This document shows, one piece after another, positions 20,347 through 31,454 of a DNA stretch of 64,000 bases. A program made the position numbers and the translations under genes. Source of the DNA: Photorhabdus bodei (lineage in GTDB: Bacteria; Pseudomonadota; Gammaproteobacteria; Enterobacterales; Enterobacteriaceae); contig NZ_NSCM01000003.1 in the NCBI RefSeq assembly GCF_003287735.1, forward strand, positions 174,869 through 238,868, in the 5' to 3' direction. Positions within the stretch are counted from its first letter, which is position 1; each line of letters begins with the position of its first letter. Below the pieces are notes generated by a model. That model searched no databases. It had not been told where the DNA came from and worked only from the letters and a program-made list of their open reading frames with translations.

Positions 20347-21060
20347 TCATCCCCTATATAACCAATACGCGGTGCTTTCAACAAACGCACCACTGCGTGT
20401 ATAAAGGCGCAAAGCAGCAATGTTGCTGGTTTGTGTCGCAATCCTTAACTGCCGTATTTGGTGGCGTTGACACCACTGCTGCGCCGCCAACATCAATTTT
20501 GAGCCAATCCCACGGCCAATATTTCCTGGGAATACAGCCAGTAAACCTACACGAGCCTCTCCTGCTCCTATATCTCGTAAGGTAACAAACCCTGCGGGTT
20601 GTCCATTATCTCCATTTACCAGCAAACATTGATGATCAAATGTCCCCAATACCGCTTTTTCCACCCAGGTAGCGTAGAAACGACCGCTATCCTGCGGTTG
20701 ATACCACGGAGTTCGGAAACGACTCAAAGGAAATACGTTGGAAGCTACCTCCTTCAACATCGGGATATCTCGCCGTTCAGCCGAAAGCAACTTACTCTCA
20801 GAGTTGTCGTTATCAGCATTTTCTATGCCAATTATTAAGGAAAGGTCTACTTCTCCTTCCACTAACGAAAAGCCCAACGCGAATAATCCATCAATAAGAT
20901 CCAATCGCTGCGCAAGTACTTTAGCTTGCACTAAAGCATACTGATCTAACTGAGATGAGGTTAGCAGACCGGCATCAGGTGTGAAATCAAGGCGAGCGGT
21001 GGACAAGCCAAAATAGTGGCTATCCCACTCTAATGGTTCAATATTGGCGCACACGGACAT
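20347..21060 (-). CDS. wecD: dTDP-Fuc4N acetyltransferase WecD
   Basis: A GNAT-family N-acetyltransferase (237 residues) that acetylates dTDP-Fuc4N. The N-terminal [18 protein letters not shown] matches RffC/WecD, and the acetyl-CoA binding loop is seen as [19 protein letters not shown] near residue 180. The ATG at 21060 is preferred over 21087 because it gives the family start. It still overlaps the end of rffH by 23 bases. It is longer than typical GNATs because of the family's N-terminal domain. Confidence 0.93.
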   Translation of the reverse strand: MSVCANIEPLEWDSHYFGLSTARLDFTPDAGLLTSSQLDQYALVQAKVLAQRLDLIDGLFALGFSLVEGEVDLSLIIGIENADNDNSESKLLSAERRDIPMLKEVASNVFPLSRFRTPWYQPQDSGRFYATWVEKAVLGTFDHQCLLVNGDNGQPAGFVTLRDIGAGEARVGLLAVFPGNIGRGIGSKLMLAAQQWCQRHQIRQLRIATQTSNIAALRLYTRSGAFVESTAYWLYRG

Positions 21061-21919
21061 GGAGCAGATCCAGCAGATATTGACCATAGCCAGTTTTTGA
21101 CAAGGATTTTACCGTTTCTCTTAACTGTATATCATCCAGCCAACCATTACGCCAAGCAATCTCTTCAAGACAGGCAATCTTAAAGCCCTGACGTTTCTCA
21201 ACGGTCTGTACAAAAGTGCTGGCCTCAATCAGGCTGTCATGAGTGCCAGTATCCAACCAGGCAAAACCACGCCCTAACAACTCAATGTTTAGTTCGCCAC
21301 GTTCCAAATACATCTGGTTAATACTGGTAATCTCTAGTTCACCTCTGGCAGAAGGCTTGACCTGCTTGGCAAAATCCACTACTTGATTATCGTAGAAATA
21401 GAGGCCGGTTACCGCCCAGTTGGATTTTGGCTTTTCTGGTTTTTCCTCAATAGAAAGAACGCGGAACGCGTCATCAAATTCCACCACTCCAAACCGCTCA
21501 GGATCCATCACTTGATAACCAAAAACAGTCGCCCCTTTTCCACGAGACACAACATTTCTCAATTTTGGGCTGAACCCTTGTCCAAAGTAGATATTATCTC
21601 CCAATACCAAGCAGCAAGGCCCGCCGTTGATGAACTCCTCACCAATCAAAAATGCCTGGGCCAAACCATCCGGTGATGGCTGTTCTTTATAGCTTAAGTG
21701 AATACCAAATCTGTCGCCATCACCTAACAGTCGGCGGAAAGAAGGTAAATCTTCTGGTGTAGAAATAATCAGGATATCACGTATCCCTGCTAGCATGAGT
21801 ACTGACAAAGGATAGTAAATCATCGGCTTATCATAAATTGGCAGTAATTGTTTGGAAACACCCTGTGTTATCGGATGCAACCGGGTTCCTGATCCACCTG
21901 CCAGAATGATCCCTTTCAT
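21038..21919 (-). CDS. rffH: Glucose-1-phosphate thymidylyltransferase RffH
   Basis: This enzyme makes dTDP-glucose for the Fuc4NAc branch of ECA. The nucleotide-binding signature [14 protein letters not shown] lies at residues 3-16, followed by [17 protein letters not shown] and [12 protein letters not shown]. It has 293 residues, the same as E. coli RffH, starting from the ATG at 21919; the longer frame from 21940 would begin inside the rffG-rffH gap. The RmlA paralogue is excluded by gene context and the C-terminus ending in RVRQY. Confidence 0.95.
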   Translation of the reverse strand: MKGIILAGGSGTRLHPITQGVSKQLLPIYDKPMIYYPLSVLMLAGIRDILIISTPEDLPSFRRLLGDGDRFGIHLSYKEQPSPDGLAQAFLIGEEFINGGPCCLVLGDNIYFGQGFSPKLRNVVSRGKGATVFGYQVMDPERFGVVEFDDAFRVLSIEEKPEKPKSNWAVTGLYFYDNQVVDFAKQVKPSARGELEITSINQMYLERGELNIELLGRGFAWLDTGTHDSLIEASTFVQTVEKRQGFKIACLEEIAWRNGWLDDIQLRETVKSLSKTGYGQYLLDLLHVRVRQY

Positions 21920-21940
21920 ATTTACTGCCCCCATCGTCAT

Positions 21941-23011
21941 TCAGTTTTTACCTAATCCAAGGCGTTCACCGGCATAAGAGCCGTCTTGAACTTTACGCCA
22001 CCAGTTTTCATTTTCCAAATACCATTGAACTGTTTTGCGAATACCTGATTCAAATGTCTCTTGTGGTCTCCAGCCTAGATCTCGTTCAACTTTCGCCGCA
22101 TCAATAGCATAACGCATATCATGGCCTGGGCGATCTGCAACATAAGTAATCAAATCTCGATAATAAGCAATACCCGCTGGTTTCTCAGGACAAAACTCTT
22201 CCAGAAGCTCACAAATCGCACAAACCACATCAATATTTTTGCGTTCATTATGACCTCCAATATTGTAGGTTTTGCCCGGTTCAGCTTCTGTCACAACCAA
22301 ATAGAGCGCTCTGGCATGGTCTTCCACATACAGCCAATCGCGAATTTGTTTCCCTTCACCATATACCGGTAAAGATTTTCCTGCTAATGCATTTAAGATC
22401 ACCAGTGGGATCAGTTTTTCCGGGAAATGGTAAGGACCATAGTTATTTGAACAATTGGTGATAACGACCGGTAAACCATAAGTCCGGTGCCATGCTCTTA
22501 CCAGATGATCGCTGGATGCTTTGGACGCCGAATATGGGCTACTTGGCGCATAAGGTGTTGTTTCAGTAAAGAGGCCCTCTTCACCATGTAAATCACCATA
22601 CACTTCATCTGTTGAAATGTGGTGAAAACGGAAAGCAGCTTGTTTCTCTTCATTGAGTTTCTGCCAGAAAGCACGCGCAGCTTCCAACAAAGTATAAGTA
22701 CCCACAATGTTGGTTTCGATAAATGCCGCAGGGCCATCAATAGAACGATCCACATGGCTTTCTGCCGCCAAATGCATCACACAATCCGGCTGATATTGTT
22801 CAAAGACCCGATCCAGCGCTCCGCGTTGACAGATATCAACCTGCTCAAACGCATAACGAGGGCTATCCGCAATCGGGGCAAGAGACGCCAGATTACCGGC
22901 GTAAGTCAGGCTATCAACCACAACCACGCTGTCTTCTGTATTATCAATGATATGTCGTACAACAGCAGAGCCAATAAAACCTGCGCCACCTGTGATTAGA
23001 ATACGTCTCAA
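21941..23011 (-). CDS. rffG: dTDP-glucose 4,6-dehydratase RffG (TTG start)
   Basis: An extended short-chain dehydrogenase that makes dTDP-4-keto-6-deoxyglucose. The NAD-binding [10 protein letters not shown] is at about residues 6-15 and the catalytic YxxxK is in SPYSASKAS, with [12 protein letters not shown] before it. The longest frame would start at 23041 inside wecC, but the TTG at 23011 follows AAGGAG, overlaps the wecC stop as TTGA and gives the family start MRRILITGG; 356 residues against 355 in E. coli. Confidence 0.95.
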   Translation of the reverse strand: MRRILITGGAGFIGSAVVRHIIDNTEDSVVVVDSLTYAGNLASLAPIADSPRYAFEQVDICQRGALDRVFEQYQPDCVMHLAAESHVDRSIDGPAAFIETNIVGTYTLLEAARAFWQKLNEEKQAAFRFHHISTDEVYGDLHGEEGLFTETTPYAPSSPYSASKASSDHLVRAWHRTYGLPVVITNCSNNYGPYHFPEKLIPLVILNALAGKSLPVYGEGKQIRDWLYVEDHARALYLVVTEAEPGKTYNIGGHNERKNIDVVCAICELLEEFCPEKPAGIAYYRDLITYVADRPGHDMRYAIDAAKVERDLGWRPQETFESGIRKTVQWYLENENWWRKVQDGSYAGERLGLGKN

Positions 23012-24270
23012 CGCCAGACTCCTTTTGTATCCACAATCCACTTCTGTTTAATTTCATGACTATTTACAGCTTTAAACTGATTATGATCCACCAGCATCAA
23101 CAGAATATCTGCTTCTTCCAGCGCTTTTTCCAGATTAACTAATCGAGTTATTTCCTTCAAGGGAGCGGGTAATTCATGAATATGAGGTTCTACAGCCAGC
23201 GTTTCACCTGCATGCCATTGCGCAATCATACCGGTGATATGGGCTGCTGGACTCTCACGCAAATCGTCAATATTTGGTTTAAATGCCAAACCAAAACAGG
23301 CAATTTTCACTTCGCTTGCGCGTTTTCCACTTTCAGACAAACAATCCGCAACAGCCGCTTTTACTTGATCCACAACCCACAATGGCTTGTCATCATTAAT
23401 CATACGTGCTGTATGAATAAGACGTGATTGTTTCGGGTTTTGAGAAACAATGAACCACGGATCAACAGCAATACAATGACCACCCACGCCAGGACCTGGT
23501 TGGAGAATATTTACACGCGGATGGCGATTCGCCAAATTGATCAATTCCCACACGTTGATACCTTGATCAGCACAAATCAGGGAAAGTTCGTTGGCGAATG
23601 CAATGTTTACATCTCGGAAACTGTTTTCTGTCAGCTTACACATTTCTGCCGTTCTTGAATTAGTGATAACACATTCACCTTCAAGGAAAATTTTATACAG
23701 CTCACTAGCTCTGGTTGAAGATTTTGACGTCATACCACCAACAACACGGTCATTCTTAATTAATTCAACCATAACTTGCCCTGGCAACACACGTTCAGGA
23801 CAGTAAGCGATATCAATATCAGACTCCTCTCCCATCTGTTGTGGGAACGTTAAATCAGGGCGCGCTGCTGCCAACCATTCTGCCATCTGCTCCGTCGCGC
23901 CTACTGGTGAGGTAGATTCCAGAATAACCAAATCACCTTTTTTCAGAACTGGTGCCACAGATTCGGCTGCGGAACGGACATACGTCATATCCGGCTCATG
24001 ATCGGCTTTAAAAGGCGTCGGAACAGCTATCAGAAAAGCATCTGCGGGTAACGGAGCAATCACTGCTTTCAGGTAACCGCCTTCTACGGCAACTTTCACC
24101 ACTTTGTCTAGATCCGGTTCTACAATATGAATTGCACCACGGTTGATGGTTTCTACCGCATGCTGATTGACATCCACGCCAATGACTTTCTTATTACGGG
24201 ATGCAAACGCTGCCGCCGTTGGCAAACCAATATAACCAAGACCAATAACAGAAATAGTTTCAAAGCTCAT
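23008..24270 (-). CDS. wecC: UDP-ManNAc dehydrogenase WecC
   Basis: A UDP-glucose/GDP-mannose dehydrogenase family enzyme (420 residues) that oxidises UDP-ManNAc to UDP-ManNAcA with NAD. The Rossmann motif [13 protein letters not shown] is at residues 7-19. The catalytic Cys lies in [13 protein letters not shown] and the UDP-binding [16 protein letters not shown] is in the C-terminal domain. It is four bases after wecB. Confidence 0.97.
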   Translation of the reverse strand: MSFETISVIGLGYIGLPTAAAFASRNKKVIGVDVNQHAVETINRGAIHIVEPDLDKVVKVAVEGGYLKAVIAPLPADAFLIAVPTPFKADHEPDMTYVRSAAESVAPVLKKGDLVILESTSPVGATEQMAEWLAAARPDLTFPQQMGEESDIDIAYCPERVLPGQVMVELIKNDRVVGGMTSKSSTRASELYKIFLEGECVITNSRTAEMCKLTENSFRDVNIAFANELSLICADQGINVWELINLANRHPRVNILQPGPGVGGHCIAVDPWFIVSQNPKQSRLIHTARMINDDKPLWVVDQVKAAVADCLSESGKRASEVKIACFGLAFKPNIDDLRESPAAHITGMIAQWHAGETLAVEPHIHELPAPLKEITRLVNLEKALEEADILLMLVDHNQFKAVNSHEIKQKWIVDTKGVWR

Positions 24271-24274
24271 AGTG

Positions 24275-25396
24275 TCACCTGATTTTTTTCAAAGCGTCGA
24301 GAATACGTTGACAGGCATCGCCATCCCCGTAAGGATTATGAGCGCGGCTCATTCGCTGATAGGCAGCATCATCTGTCAACAATCGAGTCACCTCTTCCAC
24401 GATAGTTCTTGTTTCCGTCCCTACCAAACGTACCGTTCCAGCATCAACCGCCTCTGGCCGTTCAGTAGTATTACGCATTACCAATACCGGCTTTCCTAAA
24501 GAAGGAGCTTCTTCCTGAATACCACCGGAATCTGTCAGGAGCATATAGGCATGGTTCATTAGATAAACAAATGGCAAATAATCCTGAGGTTCAATAAGAA
24601 TAATGTTATCAATATCATGCAAAATGCGCTTTACTGGCTCACTGACATTCGGGTTTAGATGAACCGGATAGACTACTTGCACATCTGGATGAACACGGGC
24701 TATCTGTGCCAAAGCTTCACAAATTCGCTCAAATCCGCCACCAAAACTTTCACGACGATGCCCTGTTACCAGAATCATTTTCTTATTAGTATCAATAAAC
24801 GGGTAGTGCTTCGCCAGCTTACTCCGCATAGCCTCGTCATTCATTATTCGATCGCGTACCCACAACAACGCATCAATTACTGTATTTCCGGTAACAAAAA
24901 CCCGATTATCTGCAATTGATTCTTTCAATAAATTATTGTGAGAATTTTTTGTCGGAGCGAAATGATACATTGCCAGATGCCCAGCAATCTTACGGTTTGC
25001 CTCTTCCGGCCAAGGGGAATAAAGATCACCCGTTCTTAATCCAGCTTCAATGTGACCAACAGGGATACGTTGGTAGAACGCAGCCAAACTGGTTGCCATC
25101 GTTGTTGTCGTATCTCCGTGAACCAATACAACATCAGGCTTGAATTCTGCTAAAACAGGCTTCAATCCTTCCAAAATACGACAGGTAATATCCGTTAGAT
25201 CTTGCCCTGATTTCATAATATTGAGATCAAAATCAGGAGTAATCTCGAAAAGGTGTAACACCTGATCCAACATTTCCCGATGTTGGGCGGTGACACATAC
25301 TTTCGCTTCGAAGGCTTCATCCTCTGCCAATGCGTGTACTAGCGGAGCCATCTTGATAGCCTCCGGCCGAGTACCAAACACAGTCAACACTTTCAC
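24275..25396 (-). CDS. wecB: UDP-GlcNAc 2-epimerase WecB (GTG start)
   Basis: Non-hydrolysing UDP-GlcNAc 2-epimerase that supplies UDP-ManNAc for ECA. It has [13 protein letters not shown] at the N-terminus, [31 protein letters not shown] and [18 protein letters not shown]. The first ATG frame starts at 25438, but the GTG at 25396, preceded by AAGAGAG, gives the family start [13 protein letters not shown], 373 residues, close to the E. coli length. Confidence 0.95.
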   Translation of the reverse strand: MKVLTVFGTRPEAIKMAPLVHALAEDEAFEAKVCVTAQHREMLDQVLHLFEITPDFDLNIMKSGQDLTDITCRILEGLKPVLAEFKPDVVLVHGDTTTTMATSLAAFYQRIPVGHIEAGLRTGDLYSPWPEEANRKIAGHLAMYHFAPTKNSHNNLLKESIADNRVFVTGNTVIDALLWVRDRIMNDEAMRSKLAKHYPFIDTNKKMILVTGHRRESFGGGFERICEALAQIARVHPDVQVVYPVHLNPNVSEPVKRILHDIDNIILIEPQDYLPFVYLMNHAYMLLTDSGGIQEEAPSLGKPVLVMRNTTERPEAVDAGTVRLVGTETRTIVEEVTRLLTDDAAYQRMSRAHNPYGDGDACQRILDALKKIR

Positions 25397-25504
25397 AGTG
25401 ACTCTCTTATAGTCAGTAACTTGCAGATTTTCCTGCAAACAATACTCTGAATGCCATTTACTCCTGCTGGAGTCGCAGAAAATATCCTTCAGAAACAGTT
25501 ATTC

Positions 25505-26575
25505 CTAATAATTATCTGATGATTTACGCGAACATCTAACCAATGCCACGCCGGCTCCCACTAAAGCACCAACTGCACCCCACATGATCATCAAAAACAT
25601 TCTGCGAGGGCTGTCTCTGGTAACAGGCTCCTCTGGTGTTCTCAAATAGCGGTAAGCCTGGAATTGATCCTGTAATGTCGGGTGAACATTCAATGCTGCT
25701 AACATTGCAATATTTTGGTCATGGTCCACATCATACTTAGGCCCTATTGCTTCCAAAGTCTCAAGTTGAGCCTGTAACAACGGAGCCCCTAACATAAACA
25801 TTTTTGAATCGGGCAACTGATCCACCGGTGTATCCGTTTGATTGCGCTGAATCCCTTGTTTTTCCGCAATTTTCAGGGACTGCTGTAATACATTCATTTC
25901 GCGGTTATAAACCGCTTTAGCGACCATTTCTTGGCGCTTAACCAGTGCATCCATAGATTGGGCACGGGTAACCCATGCACCTTTTACTTCATCATTTAAA
26001 TGAGTACTGGCACGACTATTGGCAAAAGCAATGTACTGGCGCAGGAGTTGATTTGCTTGTCTAGAAGACTCAGCGGTCAGTTTAATGCTGTCATTCAGCA
26101 CTTTTTTATCATCATGAGGAATAAACTGAATATTATTGATTAATTCATCTAATAAGGCCGCATCAGCTCTGGCATCGCCCTCCTGCTGCTGTTTGTAATA
26201 ATCAGATTTCAACCAAAATTCACGGCGAGTATCATATGCGGCAACCTGAGTGATAAACTCCTTATAGGCTTCTTCTGGAATAGACGGTAACTGAGTTTCC
26301 AGTGAAATATTAATGTGAGTATCCAGATTGCGCAAAAACTGCTGCTGAGAGTAATAACTTCCCAACTGATTAGTCGTAGGCAGATCAGTGATTGCGGTGG
26401 CACTCCATTTTTGTTGCATCAGATAAGATGCTCCTAGCGCCGCGGTTGCGAAAATTATTGCCAGTGCAACGATCCATACCTTTCCATGCCATAGCGCCCT
26501 GCACAAGGCTCTGATATCTAGCTCATGCTCCAGAGCTTGTTCATCCTGAATAGATTTCGTTTCTGATTTTATCAC
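25505..26575 (-). CDS. wzzE: ECA chain-length regulator WzzE
   Basis: A polysaccharide co-polymerase of 356 residues that sets ECA chain length. The N-terminal membrane segment is at about residues 33-52 (VWIVALAIIFATAALGASYL), followed by a large helical periplasmic domain and a second membrane segment near residues 325-348 (MFLMIMWGAVGALVGAGVALV). The two-helix plan with LRTPEEPVTRDSPRR just before the second helix is typical of the Wzz family. About 110 bases separate it from wecB. Confidence 0.94.
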   Translation of the reverse strand: MIKSETKSIQDEQALEHELDIRALCRALWHGKVWIVALAIIFATAALGASYLMQQKWSATAITDLPTTNQLGSYYSQQQFLRNLDTHINISLETQLPSIPEEAYKEFITQVAAYDTRREFWLKSDYYKQQQEGDARADAALLDELINNIQFIPHDDKKVLNDSIKLTAESSRQANQLLRQYIAFANSRASTHLNDEVKGAWVTRAQSMDALVKRQEMVAKAVYNREMNVLQQSLKIAEKQGIQRNQTDTPVDQLPDSKMFMLGAPLLQAQLETLEAIGPKYDVDHDQNIAMLAALNVHPTLQDQFQAYRYLRTPEEPVTRDSPRRMFLMIMWGAVGALVGAGVALVRCSRKSSDNY

Positions 26576-26604
26576 TGCACAGAACCTCTGCTGATAATAG
26601 ATGT

Positions 26605-27690
26605 TTAATGGTTAGCTGAACGGCGCATACGACGCTTTTGCCGTTTAATGAAACGAGCTACCTTCCATACACGCTTGAGGCAATAGCCATACAACACAAA
26701 TGCAAGCAAGAACAGTGCCAACATTATCCACTCAGGCACAAATTCCAACCATTCTCCAGTAATGCCGACAGCGGCTAATAAAGCGGCAACAACAGTGATT
26801 AAAATAAAAGCCTGACGTGATGAGAATCCAGACCGCATAACTAGGTGGTGAATATGTTGCCTGTCAGGAGAAAATGGGCTCATTCCTTTCCGTAACCGGC
26901 GGTACATAATAGCAACCATATCCATTAATGGAATGGCAACAATCCACAACGCAGTAACTGGATTAACAGGATGCTCATTCCCCTGAGTAGATTCAATGAG
27001 CAGCCAGATAATGGTAAAACCAATCAGTGTACTGCCCGCATCCCCCATAAATACTTTGAAACGTTGGCTTAATAAACCAAGATTAAGGACAATATAAGGG
27101 AAAATGGCAGCAATAAATGCAAAACACCATAATGCTAGTGCCGTATTACCACTTTGATACAGTAAGATCCCCAAAGCACCGAAGGAGACACAGGATAATC
27201 CGCCTAATAATCCATCTATCCCATCAACCATATTGAATGCATTGATAGCAGCCCAGACAGCAAATAGTGTCACAACATAACTAAACGGTCCAAGTGTCAT
27301 GTCCCAAGGGCCAAAAGCATAACCAAGACTATCTAATTTCAGGCCAGCAAAATACATCATCGCAATACCAACCAGAGCTTGGATGGCTGCCCGGACCTTA
27401 ACGCTGATATCAAAACGGTCATCCAATGCGCCGACAAATACCAATACACCGGCACAAACCAAATATAACCACTTGTGAGGAATAAATTCTTTTGTGATAA
27501 CAAAAGCAAAACAGATGCCAACAAATATTGATATTCCTCCAACCAGAGGCACTAACCCCTGATGACACTTACGATAATTGGGCTTATCAACAAGACCAAC
27601 TTTCTTTGCTATTTTGCGAGCCATAAACAAAAACGCAAAAGAAAATAGAAAAACATAAAAAATTTCAATATTCATGCTGAGAATATTCAC
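26605..27690 (-). CDS. wecA: UDP-GlcNAc:undecaprenyl-phosphate GlcNAc-1-P transferase WecA
   Basis: The polyprenyl-phosphate transferase that starts ECA and many O-antigens. It has about 11 membrane segments. Key motifs are the acidic LDDRFDISVKVRA on a cytoplasmic loop, AINAFNMVDGIDGL, VFMGDAGSTLIGF and the His motif SPDRQHIHHLVMRSG. The start codon is GTG at 27690; E. coli wecA also uses GTG. It is the first ECA gene, about 290 bases downstream of rho. Confidence 0.95.
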   Translation of the reverse strand: MNILSMNIEIFYVFLFSFAFLFMARKIAKKVGLVDKPNYRKCHQGLVPLVGGISIFVGICFAFVITKEFIPHKWLYLVCAGVLVFVGALDDRFDISVKVRAAIQALVGIAMMYFAGLKLDSLGYAFGPWDMTLGPFSYVVTLFAVWAAINAFNMVDGIDGLLGGLSCVSFGALGILLYQSGNTALALWCFAFIAAIFPYIVLNLGLLSQRFKVFMGDAGSTLIGFTIIWLLIESTQGNEHPVNPVTALWIVAIPLMDMVAIMYRRLRKGMSPFSPDRQHIHHLVMRSGFSSRQAFILITVVAALLAAVGITGEWLEFVPEWIMLALFLLAFVLYGYCLKRVWKVARFIKRQKRRMRRSANH

Positions 27691-27928
27691 GATGATAACT
27701 CTCTGTAAAAAGTAAACACACCCTGGTCATTTATCAACCGAAAACATATGATTTTCTTGCCAGAATCTACCCTCACGAGCGCCTAGCTTACGAAAACACT
27801 GCTTATATGAAAAAATTAATGGCCCTTATGCTCTTACATCATTCTTTTAATATTTATTTCAAATATATGGCAGCAGATACAGCTTGCAAAATACATGCCA
27901 TATATAGCTATAACAGTGCGGTGAATAC

Positions 27929-27952
27929 AAAAAACGCCACGAAACTGTGGCG
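27929..27952 (-). terminator. Intrinsic terminator after rho
   Basis: On the minus strand CGCCAC-AGTTTC-GTGGCG is followed by six T. It lies about 35 bases downstream of the rho stop and upstream of the ECA promoter region. Confidence 0.85.
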
Positions 27953-27984
27953 CTAATTAAAATGATCATGAACTGAGTTAAAAA

Positions 27985-29244
27985 CTATGAACGTTTCATC
28001 ATGTCAAAGAAATCGTCATTCGTTTTGCTCATAGCCAGTTTGTTGATAAGGAATTCCATCGCATCAATTTCGCCCATCGGATGAATAATTTTACGCAGAA
28101 TCCACATTTTCTGTAGCTCTTCAGAGGTGGTGAGTAGCTCTTCTTTACGTGTACCAGAACGGTTGTAATCGATAGCTGGGAAGACGCGTTTTTCAGCAAT
28201 TTTGCGGGAGAGATGCAGCTCCATGTTACCAGTGCCTTTGAACTCTTCGTAAATCACTTCATCCATCTTAGAACCCGTATCCACCAACGCAGTCGCAATA
28301 ATGGTCAAGCTTCCGCCCTCTTCCACATTACGCGCAGCCCCGAAGAAACGTTTCGGACGATGTAACGCGTTAGCATCCACACCACCAGTCAATACCTTAC
28401 CGGATGCGGGAACAACAGTGTTATAGGCACGAGCTAAGCGAGTAATAGAGTCAAGCAGAATAATCACATCTTTTTTGTGTTCAACCAGACGTTTTGCTTT
28501 CTCAATAACCATCTCTGCCACCTGAACGTGACGAGAAGCAGGTTCATCAAAAGTAGAAGCAATAACCTCACCTTTTACCAGGCGTTGCATTTCAGTGACT
28601 TCTTCTGGACGTTCATCAATCAGAAGTACCATCAATACACAATCTGGATGATTGTGGGCAATGTTAGCAGCAATATTTTGCAGCAACATCGTTTTACCCG
28701 CTTTTGGTGGCGCGACGATCAGACCACGTTGTCCACGGCCAATCGGTGCAGCCAGATCCAGAACACGGGCAGTCAGATCCTCAGTGGAACCATTACCACG
28801 TTCCATACGCAGGCGGCTATTAGCATGCAGCGGGGTTAAGTTTTCAAAAAGAATTTTACTGCGGGCATTTTCTGGTTTGTCAAAATTAACTTCGTTAACC
28901 TTCAACAGGGCAAAATAGCGTTCACCTTCTTTAGGTGGACGAATTTTACCTGAAATTGTGTCACCGGTGCGGAGGTTAAAACGACGGATTTGGCTGGGAG
29001 AAACGTAGATATCATCGGGGCCGGCAAGGTAGGAGCTGTCTGCTGAACGGAGGAATCCAAAGCCATCCTGCAATATCTCCAACACGCCATCACCGAAGAT
29101 ATCTTCCCCACTTTTCGCATGCTGCTTAAGGATAGAGAAGATAATATCTTGTTTACGCATACGGGCTAGATTTTCCAGCCCCATATTTTCGCCGAGTGTA
29201 ATCAGTTCAGATACCGGCGTATTTTTTAATTCGGTAAGATTCAT
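27985..29244 (-). CDS. rho: Transcription termination factor Rho
   Basis: A hexameric RNA-dependent ATPase that terminates transcription. It is 419 residues, the E. coli length. The N-terminal RNA-binding cold-shock-like domain includes [19 protein letters not shown]. The Walker A motif [10 protein letters not shown] is at about residues 177-186, Walker B is in [10 protein letters not shown], and the Q-loop and R-loop regions follow. No insertion of the type seen in some phyla is present. Confidence 0.98.
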   Translation of the reverse strand: MNLTELKNTPVSELITLGENMGLENLARMRKQDIIFSILKQHAKSGEDIFGDGVLEILQDGFGFLRSADSSYLAGPDDIYVSPSQIRRFNLRTGDTISGKIRPPKEGERYFALLKVNEVNFDKPENARSKILFENLTPLHANSRLRMERGNGSTEDLTARVLDLAAPIGRGQRGLIVAPPKAGKTMLLQNIAANIAHNHPDCVLMVLLIDERPEEVTEMQRLVKGEVIASTFDEPASRHVQVAEMVIEKAKRLVEHKKDVIILLDSITRLARAYNTVVPASGKVLTGGVDANALHRPKRFFGAARNVEEGGSLTIIATALVDTGSKMDEVIYEEFKGTGNMELHLSRKIAEKRVFPAIDYNRSGTRKEELLTTSEELQKMWILRKIIHPMGEIDAMEFLINKLAMSKTNDDFFDMMKRS

Positions 29245-29720
29245 AATGGTGGGTTCTTAAACTCGGGGTATATCTCGAACTATGAACGTGAATAGTATGG
29301 CAGCGTCATCGATCGGTGCCTGTTTATTTTGTACAAAAACAAATCAGACCTTTAATACATTATTCATATAAAAAGGTAATAATTTGAAGTACTAAGATTG
29401 AGCTCAAATAAGACTGACAGGCTGTCAAAAACGCTGTTGAGATAATGCTGAAACATTACTGATTTCTATAAAAACTATCTCAACGTAACGAGCTATACGC
29501 CAGATTATTCCCGTATAACCCATTGGATATTTTAGACTATCCAGAGATAACAGACTTATCAGACACTACAGATTATTCAGTATGCAACATACATCTAACA
29601 TGATGTATGTGATACAAGCAGTGGCGCTAACTTATCACGCTTCTTTACGGACGTCTAGCGGTCAATGAAATAAATAATAATATACGCTAAACGCCCGGCA
29701 TTAATGTGAGCTCACTTCAA
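29245..29720. other. rho leader region with a perfect inverted repeat
   Basis: This 476-base spacer between trxA and rho must hold the rho promoter and long leader; in E. coli rho is autoregulated by attenuation there. I could not find a convincing rhoL-like leader peptide. A perfect 9-bp inverted repeat (ACATACATC and GATGTATGT with a six-base loop, 29587-29610) is the clearest structure. Confidence 0.5.
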
Positions 29721-30047
29721 TCAGAGATTAGCATCCAAAAATTCTTTCAATTGAGTTTTTGACAGTGCTCCCACTTTTGTAGCAGCAACCTGACCATCTT
29801 TAAACAGCAACAATGTAGGAATACCACGGATACCATACTTAGGAGCAGTTGCCGGGTTGTCATCAATGTTCAATTTAGCAATAGTCAGTTTGCCTGAGTA
29901 TTCTGGGGCAATTTCATCTAAAATAGGTGCAATCATTTTACATGGTCCACACCAGGCAGCCCAAAAATCGACAAGAACTGGACCTTCTGCGTTAAGAACG
30001 TCAGTATCAAAGCTAGCGTCACTCAAATGAATAATTTTGTCGCTCAT
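29721..30047 (-). CDS. trxA: Thioredoxin 1 TrxA
   Basis: A 108-residue thioredoxin with the redox motif WCGPC (Cys33 and Cys36), the buried Asp in VLVDFWAAW and the cis-proline loop RGIPTLLLF. It reduces ribonucleotide reductase, methionine sulfoxide reductases and PAPS reductase. It is divergent from rhlB, as in E. coli. Confidence 0.98.
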   Translation of the reverse strand: MSDKIIHLSDASFDTDVLNAEGPVLVDFWAAWCGPCKMIAPILDEIAPEYSGKLTIAKLNIDDNPATAPKYGIRGIPTLLLFKDGQVAATKVGALSKTQLKEFLDANL

Positions 30048-30165
30048 TTTTTACTCCAAAGAATAATTTTTTACCATGCTAGTGTAACATTACTGATATA
30101 AGGTTGCCTTTATTTCAGCGGATACACTTTCGTAAGACAATGGTTAACTGATATTCTACCACACT

Positions 30166-31452
30166 ATGAGTAAAACACACTTGACAGAAAAGAAGTTTTC
30201 CGACTTCGCCTTGCACCCCAAGGTTATAGAAGCTCTTGATAATAAGGGCTTTTCTAATTGTACACCGATACAAGCACTGACATTGCCTTTCACTGTCGAA
30301 GGTCGTGATGTCGCGGGGCAAGCGCAAACCGGTACGGGGAAGACGCTAGCATTTTTAGCGTCTGCTTTTCATTATTTACTGACTCATCCCGCAGCGGAGG
30401 AGCGTCAAACCAATCAGCCAAGAGCGCTGATTATGGCTCCTACCCGCGAGCTCGCTGTACAGATTTACTCTGATGCAGAAGATCTGGCACAGGCAACAGG
30501 TCTAAAGATGGGTCTTGCCTACGGCGGTGATGGTTACGACAAACAGCTGAAAATACTAGGATCCGGTGTTGACATCCTTATCGGCACTACCGGACGTCTA
30601 ATCGACTATACCAAACAGGGGCACATTAATCTGAATGCGGTCCAAGTTGTGGTTCTTGATGAAGCTGATCGCATGTATGATCTCGGTTTTATCAAAGATA
30701 TCCGCTGGCTATTCCGTCGAATGCCATCAGCAAACGAACGTATGAACCTACTGTTTTCAGCCACACTCTCTTACCGAGTCCGAGAACTGGCATTTGAGCA
30801 AATGAATCATGCAGAGTATGTCGAGGTAGAACCGTTACAGAAAACGGGACACCGTATCCGCGAAGAGCTGTTTTATCCTTCTAATGAAGAAAAGATGCGC
30901 CTGCTTCAAACGTTATTGGAAGAAGAGTGGCCTGATCGATGCATTATTTTCGCCAATACAAAACATCGTTGTGAAGATATCTGGGCGCATCTGGCTGCTG
31001 ACGGACATCGAGTTGGGTTACTAACCGGTGATGTAGCACAAAAAAAACGGTTACGCATTCTGGAAGAATTCAGCAACGGCAATATTGATATTCTAGTTGC
31101 AACTGATGTCGCAGCCCGTGGATTGCACATTCCTTCAGTCACTCATGTTTTTAATTATGACCTACCAGACGACTGCGAGGATTATGTTCACCGCATTGGC
31201 CGTACTGGTCGTGCAGGTGAAAGTGGCTATTCGATCAGCCTAGCCTGTGAAGAATATGCACTAAACCTGCCAGCGATTGAAGATTATATTCAACACCCTA
31301 TCCCGGTCAGCAAATATGACAGTCAAGCCTTGCTGAAAGATTTACCGGTACCTAAACGCCGACACCGTCCGCGTTCAGGAAACCATCAGCGTCGTAACAA
31401 CTTGTCGCATCGTAATAATACACCACGTAATAACCGTAAACGTTCAGGCTAA
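30166..31452 (+). CDS. rhlB: DEAD-box RNA helicase RhlB
   Basis: The degradosome RNA helicase that unwinds RNA for RNase E and PNPase. It shows the Q motif upstream of AQTGTGKT (Walker A, about residues 49-56), [12 protein letters not shown] (DEAD), SAT, and the C-terminal [13 protein letters not shown]. The tail beyond residue 390 is rich in Arg, His and Asn and is variable in the family. It has 428 residues against 421 in E. coli. gppA follows after two bases, so the two are cotranscribed. Confidence 0.97.
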   Translation: MSKTHLTEKKFSDFALHPKVIEALDNKGFSNCTPIQALTLPFTVEGRDVAGQAQTGTGKTLAFLASAFHYLLTHPAAEERQTNQPRALIMAPTRELAVQIYSDAEDLAQATGLKMGLAYGGDGYDKQLKILGSGVDILIGTTGRLIDYTKQGHINLNAVQVVVLDEADRMYDLGFIKDIRWLFRRMPSANERMNLLFSATLSYRVRELAFEQMNHAEYVEVEPLQKTGHRIREELFYPSNEEKMRLLQTLLEEEWPDRCIIFANTKHRCEDIWAHLAADGHRVGLLTGDVAQKKRLRILEEFSNGNIDILVATDVAARGLHIPSVTHVFNYDLPDDCEDYVHRIGRTGRAGESGYSISLACEEYALNLPAIEDYIQHPIPVSKYDSQALLKDLPVPKRRHRPRSGNHQRRNNLSHRNNTPRNNRKRSG

Positions 31453-31454
31453 AA

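Noticed and set aside
29245..29720. Search for a rhoL leader peptide
   Set aside because: No minus-strand frame with a good start and similarity to the E. coli leader was found.
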